Assembly (NCBI GenBank): GCA_964006375.1
Contig: OZ023262.1
Coordinates: 88,237,654-88,301,653, forward strand
Direction of reading: 5' to 3'
DNA: 64,000 nt
From: Tillus elongatus
Taxonomy: Eukaryota > Arthropoda > Insecta > Coleoptera > Cleridae
In this document: piece after piece, positions 37,964 through 51,803 of the stretch
How the letters are laid out: every line of letters starts with the position of its first letter
How positions within the stretch are numbered: position 1 is the stretch's first letter
The notes under the pieces: model-generated
The model's input: the letters and a program-made list of their open reading frames with translations, nothing else
What the model was told of the DNA's origin: nothing
The model's database searches: none
Position numbers and translations under genes: made by a program

Positions 37964-38027
<64 letters not shown>
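37964..38027. repeat. (TA)n microsatellite 13
   Basis: Preceded by a short CACACA and GACAGA run. Confidence 0.95.
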
Positions 38028-38030
<3 letters not shown>

Positions 38031-38498
38031 TTTTAGAGTCTGAAATATGACAAAGCGAACAGTCTGAGTAAACAGCCTGTATATTGGAAATCGAAGTATA
38101 ACATTTTATCCGTAGTTAAACAATATTAGGCTTAAGCTTACAACAAGAAACATCTTGATATCTTTGCTTGCAGAGGAAGTATTAGGTTTTTTGCAAATCT
38201 GTGCAAGTGTCAAAATTTTTCGAAAAAATTGAATAACTCAAAAACTATTAATTTATGACCTATAGTACCTTATATAAAGTAACATTGAAATTTTGCGTAG
38301 GATCGAAATGTGTAATGATATATAGGGTGTTCTATTTAAAATATCAAAGTTGCATGCTGCCGGTGACTTATGGGACATGCTGTATAGTTTAAAATTATTT
38401 TGGGTTATACAACTTCAAAAACAAAGCAACCTTTGTTTTTTTTTCGATAACTTGAATAGCTTAGGAGATATCGAGGAATCCCAGAATAATGGGCTACC

Positions 38499-38501
<3 letters not shown>
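38028..38501. mobile_element. TA-inserting element fragment
   Basis: Contains 'agggtgttctatttaaaat' (38327), 'ggtgacttatgggacatgctgtat' and a terminus 'gggctaccctgta' at 38491-38503 running straight into (TA)n. The CAGGGTAGCCC-type end beside TA is typical of Tc1/mariner-derived elements. No transposase. Confidence 0.5.

Positions 38502-38573
<72 letters not shown>
38502..38573. repeat. (TA)n microsatellite 14
   Basis: Begins exactly at the presumed TA target of the preceding terminus. Confidence 0.96.
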
Positions 38574-38575
<2 letters not shown>

Positions 38576-38884
38576 AAATGCTTGCAGAGTATATTTAAAA
38601 TTTTATACTGCGTGGTTGAGAAAAAAGTTGAAAAATAGAATACCTCTAAATCTTAAATGTGTGTTATTAGCCTAATCCAAGCAGCGCTTGATTTTCTTTA
38701 AATTGTACTACAGATACCTATACTTAAGTGATTATTTTTCGAGTGTAAAAAAGGTTTCTAGCTTTTAATCTAATGGTTTTATTTACGTTAAAATAAAAAC
38801 GGTTTTATTTGCGTTAAAATAAAAATGTAGTCATTGCAATCTAAAAAACAGAAATGCTAGTGTTAAATATCCAGAAAGTAAACA

Positions 38885-39520
38885 AAAAAGTGTGAACGCG
38901 GCAAGTGCGTTATGGAAGTAAATTTTCATAAAAATGTTTTCAATAGCAAAAATGCCTTTTTTTATTGAAATCAGGCATACAATTATGTTCCTTTAACATA
39001 CTTCATCAAAGTAACTGTATTCTTTAAAAATGTACAAAAATTTTCCGAAAATAAACTTAAAATGTTCCTGAAAAAACTGGTTTTCCGGCTAACCAACCGT
39101 GGGTTAATAGCAAATTGAGTTATTGAAATTTCAAGGATATAATAAAAAAAAATTACCAAAAGGCACTTACTGCGTCGAAAATTTCTTTTTTTACAAACAT
39201 GTAATTTCTATGCAAAAAAAAAAAAAATTGTATCACCAACGACTTATGGGCCACGCTGTAATTGCAAAAATAATTTTAAAGGTCCCCTGTAATTAACATA
39301 TACAATTTTTTCTCGTATCTTGTATAATAACTGATATACTGAGCTTTACCGTAGAAATTCGTCACTGTATATATCTAAACAGATACAAACTGAAACTAAC
39401 CCTGGATATGCGGTATAGGGGGCCTAGTTTGCGCTCAGTTGAAAAGTCTTTTCAAAAAGCAAAAGTCGCGGTATCCTCGATAGCGACTTTTTCAACGAGA
39501 ATTCGCTGAAAAATGTAGAG
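38885..39520 (-). mobile_element. Hairpin repeat, subfamily II (copy 3)
   Basis: Reverse of 10024-10705 over its full length: outer dyad ('gaacgcggcaagtgcgttat', 38893), inner dyad near 39160, 'acgacttatgggcca', 'tgagctttaccgtagaaatt', then the reversed end module ('cctagtttgcgctcag'). No ORF. Confidence 0.75.
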
Positions 39521-39960
39521 GACTAATCCAGAAACTCTAAGTAAAACTACTGCCAAAGCATCAGAGAAAGAATGTATTTGAAACGAATTCTCTGCAAATA
39601 TTTTAGTAAACTGAAGGATACATGAGGGTTGAAGCTGAAACTTAAGGTTGTGTAAAATATACTTCTTCCCACATGTATAGGTTTTAGGTCCTTTGTCTAA
39701 TATTTGCCAATTTTGTCGTTTCAAATTGCGACTATTACGTTTAAAGAAGAAAAAGCATAAACATTTTCCAAGTAATTTTTCTGGTACTTCCTGAGTTTTT
39801 GAGCCAAAAAACTTACTCTTTATGATTTTGAGGAGGCCGGTACTTGATGCAAATCCATTGTTGACTGAGATAATTTTATCGAACTGCAGCTTCGCTGAAG
39901 TTCCCGGTTTTGTCAAATACAGTCCTATTGTGTATTTGACAAAGCTGAGAGTTTCAGCGA
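39521..39960 (-). repeat. Distal part of the (TA)n-element second module
   Basis: 'actactgccaaagcatcagagaaag' followed by 'gttgaagctgaaacttaag' matches the far end of the second module at 59170-59290 in the same orientation. It ends in a small inverted pair around 'aaatacagtcctattgtgtattt'. Confidence 0.6.
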
Positions 39961-40134
39961 AACTACATAAACACGTTCAATAAAATTGTGTAAGTCAACT
40001 TATTTATTTATCTAAGTTGAACTCTGTATTATACGATATATTTTGTTATCCACAAAAATATTTTGTTTTTGTGTGTTTTTCTGGTCACCAGTGGCCCCTA
40101 ATTTTTTTTTTAATGACTCAAACTATCTTTACTT

Positions 40135-40375
40135 TTAACCTAGAGATGTACTTTTTACATCGTACATGGTACTTAGTATAACTTTCTTTATGTAAACCAC
40201 ATTTGGTTGCCATAGCTTTTTATTCCCGGTGATACAAAAAATTTTCCGAATAAAAACCCAAAATTCTTTCAGAAAAAGTAACAAGACCCCGGATATATGT
40301 TCTAGGGGGCCTAGTTCGCGCTCATTTGAAAAAATGTTTTCCAGATTCAAAAGTCGCGATCTCCTTCTTAAAAAT
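40135..40375 (-). mobile_element. (TA)n-centred repeat relic without TA array
   Basis: Second-module remnant ('accacatttggttgcca', 'ttttccgaataaaaaccca') joined directly to a reversed end module ('acccc.ggatatatgttctagg', 'aaaagtcgcgatctcc'). Confidence 0.6.
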
Positions 40376-40564
40376 TATACAATCTGATCTAAATACAGGT
40401 GTTAAGACATTTCTGTTGTTTAATAGAGAAATTTTTCTTTTGCCTGACGATGCCGTAAAAAAGCAAAATTGGTAGCAGGGAAAAAAGAAGCACTTGTGAA
40501 GCCACAGGAAAAATTTTTACTGCTCTATTAATAATGGAACGGTTTTACCAAGCTGGAAAAAACA

Positions 40565-41003
<439 letters not shown>

Positions 41004-41029
41004 CCTAGCCAAGGAACCTTATAGGTTAA

Positions 41030-41400
41030 TAGCAAATTGAGCTATTCAAATTTGAAACATTTAATAAAAATTCGCTACCATAACGCATTATTTGCGTCCC
41101 GTATTTCTTCTCTTACAAACATTCATTATAATTTCGTGGTCGAAATTCGATACATTAAAGGTCAGCTGAGAACTGGCACGGACCGCGGGATTTAGATTAT
41201 CTAATTAAAACAAATAATTGTTCAATCTATTTGAACTGAGCAGATTTAAATAAAAATTCGCTACCGTAACGCACTTGCTGCGTCCCTAATTTCTTTTCTT
41301 ACCCACATGCAACATAATTACGTGCTATAAATTCGATACATCAAAGGTCAGATCAGAACTGGCACGGACTGGGGTCTAATTAAAATAAAGTATTGTTTAA
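41030..41400 (-). repeat. Two copies of the 186-bp repeat
   Basis: Anchors 'cgctaccataacgca' and 'cgctaccgtaacgca' at 41073 and 41259. Same unit as the array at 838-1640, again next to a TA array and the second module. Confidence 0.8.
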
Positions 41401-41689
<289 letters not shown>

Positions 41690-41705
<16 letters not shown>

Positions 41706-42735
41706 CTAAAATATTTCTTCAGATGAGAGCGAACTAGAACTCCTAAAACCCGCGAGCGGGGTCAGTTTCAGTTTTCTTATGTTTACACATATACAGCAGT
41801 AAAGCTCAGCATATCCGTTATTATACAAGATATGAGAAAAACTTATATTAGTTAATTATAGGGTGTCTTGAGCTGCATGTTTTAAACCTATTTTGACAAA
41901 CGCAGGCTTGCTCGTAAGTCGTTGGTGATACATACTTTCTTTTTTATAGAATACCCCTTATGTTAGGGCATTTTTGTATTTTCCATCCAATTATAATGCA
42001 TGTTTGTAAGAAAAAAAAAATATATCGATCATCGTTTTTGAGTTATTTCAAGTGTTTTGCAACTTTTAACGTTTTTTGCTTATATCACAAACACATATCA
42101 CAAATTGTGATACGCCGTTTTTACCAATAGATAGCGGCGCCCCTTGGAAATTACGCATTCAGAGAGCTTTTTGTTTGTATTACTAGTCGAAAAAATCGAC
42201 TTGCCGTATACAGGCACTCGCAAATAGTGCCTGAATTTTAAAAGTTTTCGGAGAAACGTTTTTAGTGTTTCCTTACAAATCATTTTTGTAAGATTTTTGT
42301 GCTGTGTTAGTAATTAAAAATAAATATTTAGTAAGTTATTGTAAAAAAAGTTGTCGAATTTTTGTGGAAACTATAATTTGGTGTAACATTACTGAAGGCA
42401 ATTTCTGTAAAAAAAAATGGTGATTTTTTTTCAATTTTGGTCCTAAAGCCGTTTGTCAGGAATTATATATTGGCCTGTGTGTAAAAAGCTTGAACAGGCT
42501 CGTTGACCAGGAAATCCGACCAGCTTTTTCTGGAACCTTTTGAGTTATTTTCGGAAAATGTTTGCACTATTTGGAACAACAAAGCTATTTTAGTGAAATA
42601 TGGTACATTGTTACTACTGTATAGGTTATACTGCTAACCAAATGTCCTTGTTTTAAAACAAGACATATTTGCCATTAGAGACATTTGTACGAAAATTCGC
42701 TACCAAAACGCACTTGCTGCGTCCAGCCTTTTTTG
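41690..42735 (+). mobile_element. Hairpin repeat, long subfamily III (complete copy)
   Basis: End module (41690-41790), the 'acttatggg'-type module (41800-42010), then a 600-bp core unique to this subfamily ('aattgtgatacgccgtttt', 'agagctttttgtttgtatta', 'gtcgaaaaaatcgacttg'), closed by the dyad 'aaaacgcacttgctgcgtcc' at 42708. The reverse copy is at 63170-64000 and a decayed one at 49090-49590. No ORF over 70 codons. Confidence 0.75.
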
Positions 42736-42740
42736 TTTTT

Positions 42741-42882
<142 letters not shown>

Positions 42883-43050
42883 ATTTTTTGTATTCTTTAC
42901 TTAGTTTTCTAATTGTACTTGATTTGCTTTATCCACGTCTTTGACTTTTGTGGATTTTCTAGGATTTATTGTTGTACACTTTACAATTGGACTATATTTT
43001 TGAAAATAAATTCTTTATTATATTATTATTACTATTATTATTGTTATTAT
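42883..43050 (+). mobile_element. Possible LINE 3' UTR with (TTA)n tail
   Basis: Ends 'aaataaattctttattata(tta)n', as the LINE at 36471-36495 does. No coding part attached, so this is only suggestive. Confidence 0.35.
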
Positions 43051-43769
43051 ATATAACTATATATAATATACCTATAAATATACTTATATAATATAACTAA
43101 TAAAATACTTAGCTGATTTGAACGAAACGGACATTTTCTCCCAAAAACAAACAAAAATATTTTTGAAAACTCTATATTTTTGTAGGTATTAAAGTAACTG
43201 GAATGAAACTTCACATGTAGCTAGAAATGGTGTAACTAAATATATGTTGTGAACTTTAAGTAATTTGGTTCACAATATTTGGAGTTTTTTTCCAAATTAA
43301 AAATAAAATCGGAATAACATTCATTTAAACGACTTAGTGGTGAAAGCCCAGCCTGGAAGACGGAGCAGTTAACTTCCATGCGTAGATTGATTCACCCAAC
43401 AGTTAATAAACCATACATCAACGGTAAGCGAACAAAATAAAGAACAAGCATAAAACATACTACCGGAACCAACAATCGTGAAAGGCCCCAAATACAATGT
43501 TAGACTGAAAACGCAGCATTATATAGTGGAAATGTGAACAAAATCAAGTCAAGTCTCTATAGCAAATGATTTTAAAAGAGTTTGTTCTGTTATCTTTAAA
43601 CTTAAACCTAAGTCGTCATCTAAGATCGAAACAGTCGTTGAATGTGTTTCAAATAACAATTCTGTTAAATCTGTAAATATTTACTACGTTTGCTTTTAAC
43701 ATAATATAAAATATCCCGGGGCATGAAGCTGGCGTTAATATCATGCAAACAAAACGTAGTTAACGTATC

Positions 43770-43845
43770 AATAGATAGCTCGGTGGTACCGTGCTTGTCT
43801 TTTACGTAGAAGGTTCAGAGGTCGATTCTCGCTTGATGAATGTAT
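43770..43845 (+). tRNA. tRNA-like relic
   Basis: A-box-like 'atagctcggtggtaccgtgc' and B-box-like 'ggtcgattctc' at tRNA spacing, with a possible anticodon stem around 'cttttacgtagaag' and a partial acceptor pairing (TCAA/TTGA). Probably a pseudogene or repeat head. Confidence 0.3.
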
Positions 43846-44319
43846 GATTTTTTTACTTTGACATTTGGAGAAACAATAGTGTACAGATTTCGTACGTTTT
43901 GAGCAAGATTTCATTTTTGTTTAAAACGCCCGAATAACTTTTTCACCTTTGAGTCTGAAATGATAATTTACAGCTGAAATTTTGCTATTGTTGGTATTGA
44001 AAAAACTGATTTTATTAGGTTGACTAAAACAAAATCATTCATTAATAAGGAAAAATAACACTTTACTTTTATAAATATAAATTAAGTTTCCTTCTGGAAA
44101 GCTTTCCTAACTATAATGAAATTTGTAATACAAGTTTCTTTTAAAGAGACAACAATACTACTATACTATACTATACTATCTGTAGATAAAGCAAAATTCA
44201 AAATTCCAGCTTCATAGAATATTGAGATTTGAGCATTTTTCTTAAAATGGGTTAGAACAGAAGATTTTTTGATAATAGAGAGATACAATGGTAACTCTTC
44301 CGAAAGATGAAGGAAAAAT

Positions 44320-44400
44320 TAAAAGGCTTTCACTACCGGACAGTTGTCTGTAACCCAGACGTTATGACGTTCAGAAATAATATCTTTCCCAATAATTCTT
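44320..44400 (-). repeat. PLE family C terminal fragment
   Basis: Inverted relative to 34440-34500, sharing 'ttatttctgaac.tcataacg' and 'tagt.aaagcc'. Isolated. Confidence 0.5.
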
Positions 44401-45612
44401 CAAGTGTACGCGTACTAAGAACTCAAACATCGATCTTAAAGGTGTGTGTAAGTTTAAATTATTAATTTTTGTTATATGCCGTATAATAATAGTGTGGAAT
44501 TCTTATGGAAATTCACCACTATAACCCATTTGCTGCGTCCCGAAGTTTTTTCTTTTTAATTAAATGTTACTGAAAGTCTTATATTTGTTAATCAGTGATT
44601 TGCTTTTTAATTATTTTGAACGAAATGCATTAAAGAAAGGTAACATCTAAAACTTTTAGATCCAGCGCTTTCAGAGAGCTTCACAACGTGAAATGTAACG
44701 ACAGCTAATTAAAGTAGTGTCTTTTTCCTTTCTAGTAACGTAACACTGGGAGCCTTGTTTTTAGAAAATGAGGTTGTCTACATTGTCTGTGGTCTATGAT
44801 ATCTTACAAAGATCTCATTGAACCTTGTAGTAAAAAGTCGATAGTTTTAAAACAAATAAGAGCTGTTTCTTTTGCTTATCTTTACTGTAATGGAATAAAA
44901 AAAATTGTCCGGAGAGATGTACTCATACATAATGTGCGAAGTAAAACAAAGCTGTCGGTAGACTATTTACATTTAAATTGAAACCAGCAACGGCGTTTCT
45001 GTTTGCTAAAACTATCACGTGTTTGTCTTTTCGAACGCATTGTAAAGGAACGTTCGCCGCTTGTTTTGATTCCCAAGTTACGAGGTTTTGTTAGCGCCGA
45101 TCCATGGAACTAAAGGCCAGATTAGCCAAGTATAATAATAGAATGCAATAAAAAGATACTTCTTTGATAGCGGAGAGGATTTTTGTTGGTTGGTATATAG
45201 CCACAATTTCGTCATTTCCTTTTTTCGTCTCTTTCCCCCTTTCACATCGGATCTACAAGCTTCGGAAGCTGAGCCAAATCTCACTTTAATGCAATACCCG
45301 TCCTTTTCATATAGTTCCTCTTTTGTTATTTAATTCATACACTTATTCAGAACGAACGGAGTTTATATTGAAAAGTGTGGCATATATACGCAGCGGTGTC
45401 AGAGTCTTTTGAAATTTTCCAGGATATATAATTACTAAATATCACTTACAGCATACAAGATACAATCTGCTGGACTGAAAACGAACTTCTTGTCGAATCA
45501 GGGGTAAAATACTTGAGAAAGTGAAGGTGGCGTCTTTACAACAGTTGATAGTAAGTTGGCATAAATATCGTCTATTGTGATGAGTGGTACTTTGACGCCA
45601 TATAGGTGCATA

Positions 45613-46854
45613 CAAGGGCTGGTCAAAAAGTTCGTGACTTTTTAAATTTACCGCCTCTTCACAGGAAGGGAAACACGGCTCCGGTCAACAAGAATCTATC
45701 AGTTGACTCCTGTCAAATTTTCAACAAGCTGCATAATTCAGTTTGTGTTAGGTAGCTATTGAAAGTAGACAACATTTTCAGTTATAACGAAAATGGAAAA
45801 AAGTAAATTTCGTGTGCTCATTAAACAAAATTTTTTGCGGAAAAAACATCACTCAAACCGAGGCTAGGCTTGATAAATACTATGGGGACTCTGCACCATT
45901 AATTTTCATGGTAAAAATGTGGTTTACTGAATCTCGTTGCGGCCGTACAAGTAGAAATGACGCCGAACGTTCTGGACGCCCAGTTGAGATCGCTACACCC
46001 GAAACAATTGAAAAAATTCACGATATGGTGTTGGCTGATCGGAGATTGAAAGTGCGGGAGATTGTGAAAGCCATAGGCATATTCTCGTGGCTCAGTGGTT
46101 TCGATTTTGCATGATCACTTGGGTATGAAAAAGTTATCCGCAAGATAGGTGCCGCGTTTGCTCACAATCGACCACAAACGCAATGTCAACTTCGAAGGAG
46201 TGTTTGGCGTTATTCAGCCGCACTAGGGGCGAGTTTTTGCTCACGTTTCGTAACTGTGGACGAAACATGGATTCAACACAACACACCAGAGACCACGCAG
46301 CAGTCAAAACAGTGGGTCAGCCCGAAAGTCAAGGCGACCGTTTTTTTTGTGATGCACACAGTATAATCCACATTGATTACGTTCAAAAGGGAAAAACAAT
46401 CAATGGCGAATATTATGCCAACTTGTTGCACCGATTCAATGAAGATTTGAAGAAAAAACTGCCGCATTTGGCCAAGAAATAAGTTATTTTCCACCAATAC
46501 AATGCAAGGGTGCACACATGTGTAGTCTCCATGGCGAGATTGCATAAATTGGGCTACGAATTGCTCCCACATCTGCCCAATTCTCCGGATTTAGTCCCGA
46601 GTGACTATTTCTTGTTTCCAAACTTGGCTTCGCGGAAAGAGATTTGACTCAAATTATGAAATCATCTCACAAACAACTCACAAATAAATATTTTGAAGAC
46701 CTAGACAAATTTTATATTTTAGAACGGGTACTAAATGGAAGAAACGTTGGAGAAACGTAGAGCTCAAGGGATACTATGTTGAGAAATAAAATGATTTTTT
46801 GTCAAAAAGTCTGTCTTTCATTCAAAAACTCACGGACTTATTGACCCGCCCTCG
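45613..46854 (+). mobile_element. mariner transposon, complete
   Basis: 1242 bp. TA target duplications at 45611-45612 and 46855-46856. Terminal inverted repeats CAAGGGCTGGTCAAAAAG and CTTATTGACCCGCCCTCG. Size and ends are typical for mariner. It contains one decayed transposase gene on the plus strand. Confidence 0.93.
45793..46780 (+). pseudogene. mariner transposase (DD34D type), inactive
   Basis: Starts MEKSKFRVLIK at 45793; a frameshift after about 12 codons moves to the frame with 'LDKYYGDSAP', 'RCGRTSRNDAERSGRP' and 'EKIHDMVLADRRLKVREI'. The central part holds the first catalytic Asp in VDETWI (46257), then 'IDYVQKGKTINGEYYANLL'. The second catalytic position is HQYNARVH where mariners have HQDNAxxH, so Asp has become Tyr. 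The third motif SPDLVPSDYFLF is intact. Further frameshifts near 46080, 46110 and 46630. The lost catalytic Asp alone would abolish activity. Confidence 0.92.
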
Positions 46855-47308
46855 TATCTTAGATTTGTCTTGCCTGCATATTAATAAAAGTTTTAAGAAT
46901 AAATGGGACAACAAAAAAGATCGTTTGCTAAAATATAATGAGGGCGGGGTTCCAAAAATAGTCTGGACGCAGCAAGTCCATTATCGGGGTAAATTTTCGT
47001 AAAATGTTTTTGATCTCAAATATTTCTTTTGTTAAACGAAAGACATCAAATTTGGTAGAAACGCAAAACCATATTTCACGAAAAACCTTTTATTTTCTGA
47101 AAAAATAATAACATTTTCTGAAAACAGCGAATAAATTGGTCAGATTTTCCTGATCAATGGACCAACTCAAGCAATTTACAACACAAAAAAATACACTTGC
47201 CAAGATTGAATTATTCACAAAAAGGTTTTTGACAGAAATCCAAAAAATAAATATATTCCAGAAAATTTCCAAACAATCCCCTACAGGAAAATTTGTCATT
47301 CTAGACGG
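46855..47308. repeat. Dyad and second-module fragments
   Basis: 'gtctggacgcagcaagtcca' (46962) is a variant in which the right half of the dyad is mutated, followed by remnants of the second module ('gattttcctgatcaatgg'). Confidence 0.5.
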
Positions 47309-47862
47309 AGAGCCAGAAGTGAAAAAATTCTCTGAATTTACAAAAGCTGATTTTTTGATAGTTAATTAGGTACGCTGTGCACGTACACATATTCTGGTCA
47401 GTCAAGCGAATCTTTGAACAGGTGTCACAGGTGCGCCAACAAAGAAGTCGTTTTTACCAGGGTAATAAAATGAATTTACAAAAGCTGATAATTGTTTTAC
47501 GGATTCTATATTGTATAACAATAAAAGTTATGTTAGTCAGTCAGCTGCATAAGGAACAGAGCTGGTCAGTCAGTTCGAATGTGGGTATGAAAAATAAATA
47601 ATGTGCAATTTATTTACAAAGCTTGAAAATTTTTTTGTGGGTATATATTGATCTATTAAACATTAAAAAATAGTCAGTCAACTGTTTTGTAGAACAACGC
47701 CCGTCAGTCAGCAAAAAAAGATATAAAAATTTCGTGCAAGCCGGCGGCGTTACAGGCGGCATGCTCGCTCTTCTCCTTCCATTATTATTATTTAAAATAT
47801 CAGAAAACTATGTGAAATTATAATTTGTAATTGTAAGTTATTAATTGGTATTTTTATTGATA

Positions 47863-47967
<105 letters not shown>

Positions 47968-48117
47968 TAACAGACAATTTATTTATTAATAAAGTATAAC
48001 GGGTTAACATTATGAAAAAAGTGTTAAAAAATTAACTATTGAAACAAACGAATAGTTGATGATTATTCTATATAAAGAATATATGTATATATTAAAAAAT
48101 AATTTTTTTCAATCACA

Positions 48118-48500
48118 TTCAAAATCCAATTCTTCCTCTGAATCTTCGAATTCACGAGTTTCACTTTCGTGATCTGAAATATCTAACTCTAATATTTCTG
48201 ACTGAGATCCTGATTGATTATCTAAATAAGTGAAATTATGTAATTTCAATCGTATAATTCAATTTCGCAATAGTGTTATTTACAAACTTAAATTTTCCTG
48301 TGGGGGTTGAATCACGACGTCGTTGATTATCTGGGGCAACTGATCACCTTCAATCCAATGAAATTCAAAAGCATTGTCACTACTCTTTCAGTCGTGATCC
48401 ATTGGTGATAGTTCTGTTATTATTTTGTAATGCGCACTACGCCAAATCTTGGCGATGTAAGCGGCTCTTAAAAAGTGTTGCATTAACTGTCTCACGCCGC
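48118..48500 (-). pseudogene. Decayed ORF inside the GTCAGTCA element
   Basis: Minus-strand reading gives 'LRAAYIAKIWRSAHYKIIT', a stop, 'FEFHWIEGDQLPQIINDVV', a further stop, and a strongly acidic C-terminal stretch (Asp/Glu-rich, about 40 residues) ending near 48118. The order aromatic block, Trp-containing block and acidic tail looks like the end of a transposase or associated protein, but I do not recognise the family. Confidence 0.4.
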
Positions 48501-48917
48501 CGGCACGGACGAAATTTTTATATGTTTTTTCGCTGACTGACGAGCGTTGTTCTACAAAAAAGTTGACGGACTATTTTTGTAATGTTTAATAAAATTTTCA
48601 AGCTTTGTAAATAAATTGCACATTATTTATTTTTCATACACACATTCGAACTGACTGACCAGCTCTGTTCCCGTATGCAGCTGACTGACTGACATAATTT
48701 TTATTGTTATACAATATAGAATCTGTATAACAATTATCAGTTTTTGTAAATTCATTTTATTACCCCAGTAAAAACGACATCTTTGTTGGCGCACCTGTGG
48801 CACCTGTGCTAAGATTCGCTGGACTGATCAGAATATGTGTACGTGCACAGCGTACCTAATTAGCTATAAAAAAATCAGCTTTTGTAAATTCAGAGAATGT
48901 TTTTACCTCTGGCTCTT

Positions 48918-49089
48918 AGACTATTCGTCTAAGTAAGGTTATACGAAATTTATATTAGTATTTTTACGACAATTGGATGAAAATTTCCTTACACGCTAAT
49001 AGTTAAACAAATGTCTTTCACGAGAATCCCAAAACAAATTGTTATTAATTACCAGCATTTCACAACAATTTCTCCTAGAAAACAAAAAC
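48918..49089. other. Unassigned spacer
   Basis: AT-rich, nothing recognised. Confidence 0.5.
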
Positions 49090-49590
49090 AAAAATTCTAC
49101 GAAAACTGACTAAGTAATATATTTTAGACGAAAATTTGCTGATAGAATGAATAAAATTCAACATATGTCATCTGTAATTGAAATTGAAGAAAAAGACAGA
49201 TTGTTCCATTTGAAAACATTTTATTCGGCAATTTGAAATTTCTCAAATTCAGACACACTTTGAGTGCGCCCCGTATATAATATTTAGATTTTTTCGACAA
49301 ATAATTTAAACAGAAGCTTCTCTCTGAATGCGCCATCTATTGGAAAACGCTGCATCACAATTTTTGATATGGGCTAAAAACAGAAAAACTTGCAAAACAA
49401 TTGAAATAACTTGAAAACGGTGAACGATCTCATTTTTTTAATATCCATTACAATTTGATAACAAATGCTACAATGTAATAATATAAGGATGTCCATTTCA
49501 GAAAAAAAGTTTCCACCAGCAACCTATAGGCCAGCCTGTGGTTGTCAAAATAATTTTATAAGATAAGACTCAAAACGTCCTATTTCCCTG
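49090..49590 (-). mobile_element. Hairpin repeat subfamily III, decayed copy
   Basis: Shares 'cacaatttttgatatg', 'ttgcaaaacaattgaaataac' and 'aacctataggcca' with the cores at 42060 and 63780 (reverse orientation). Confidence 0.65.
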
Positions 49591-49599
49591 GTATTATAA

Positions 49600-49988
49600 A
49601 CTATTAAGTCGCATACTCTTTATTTAAAGCGACTGCCAAATCATCAGAGAAAGGGTCTATTTGAAATTATTTTTCTGCAAATATTTTAGTAAAACGACGG
49701 TTAAAGCAGAAACTTAAGGCTTTGTAAAACACGTTTCTTACTATATTTCTTCTACATGTACCGCACTCGTTTCAGCATCTTTTATAATAATTGCCAATTT
49801 TGACGTTCCAGATCTCTACTTTTACGATTTAAGAGAAACTATAAAATTTTCAAAGCGATTTTTCTGGCATCTCTTGACCTTTTCGCGTCAGGAGACGTAA
49901 CTTTCTATCCGTAGTATTCAATAGATTTTGTTAAACATAAAAATATTCTAGTTTTCTGTCATTCTGTGATCACCAATGGTGCCCAATT
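49600..49988 (-). repeat. Distal second-module fragment
   Basis: 'gcgactgccaaatcatcagagaaagggtc' and 'gcagaaacttaaggctttgtaaaa' match the 59170-59290 segment. It ends where the next element's palindrome starts. Confidence 0.65.
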
Positions 49989-51120
<1,132 letters not shown>

Positions 51121-51401
51121 TACAGCTCAATATATCTGTTATTACGTTATTGCATTTTTGCATTTTCCATCGAAATATAATGCATGTTTGTAAGAAAAAA
51201 AATTCTGGACGCAGTAAGTGCGTTATGGTAGCGAATTTTGATCAAATGCTTAATATTTGAATAGCTTAATTTGCTATTAACCTATAAGGTTGACCAAAAA
51301 ACGAGTTTTTTTATATATAAATAAATGATTAAACATTAATTATGACTAAAACAATTACAACGCCCGCTGAAATACGACATTAAAACAAAGCTCCAACAAC
51401 T

Positions 51402-51473
51402 GACTCGTTGGTCTAGAGGTATGATTTCCGCTTAGAGTGCGGGAGCTCCCAGGTTCAAATCCCGGACAAGCCC
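51402..51473 (+). tRNA. tRNA-Pro-like sequence with AGA at the anticodon
   Basis: 72 nt with D-arm 'tggtctagaggtatga', anticodon stem-loop CCGC-TTAGAGT-GCGG and T-arm 'ccaggttcaaatcccgg', closely following animal tRNA-Pro. The anticodon position reads AGA where tRNA-Pro would have AGG. The acceptor stem has two mismatches and the T stem one. Most likely a pseudogene or the head of a tRNA-derived short interspersed element, since 'ttttttaaccgacttcaaac' follows. Confidence 0.55.
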
Positions 51474-51596
51474 AAATACCTTTTATTTGCTTTTTTTAAC
51501 CGACTTCAAACAAGGACGAGGTTCTCAATTCGCCTGTATGTTTTTTTTATGTGTGTTACCTCAGAACTTTTTTCTAGGTGAACCCATTTTGATGAT

Positions 51597-51722
51597 TCTT
51601 TTAGTGAATTTTCTTTAAAAAAAAACGCACTAATGAAGAGATTTCGACTTTTGAATTTTGAAAAAATTTCTTCAAATGAGCGCTATTTAGGACCCCTGGA
51701 ACCCAAATCCGAGGTCGGTTTC

Positions 51723-51803
<81 letters not shown>

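Larger units (their letters stand above)
43051..45612. other. Mostly unassigned sequence
   Basis: Few repeats and no supported genes. Two things stand out: a tRNA-like stretch near 43770-43845, and a family C-type PLE terminus at 44320-44400 ('cactaccggacag', 'acccagacgttatgacgttc'). A single dyad of the ACGCA/TGCGT type sits at 44515-44545. This is the likeliest place for unique host sequence, but I see no exon. Confidence 0.45.

Noticed and set aside
46273..46572. Minus-strand 99-codon ORF
   Set aside because: Antisense of the mariner transposase.
47397..47708. Spaced GTCAGTCA repeats as a CRISPR array
   Set aside because: Repeat is only 8 bp, spacing irregular, and the mirrored copy in the other arm shows they belong to inverted arms.
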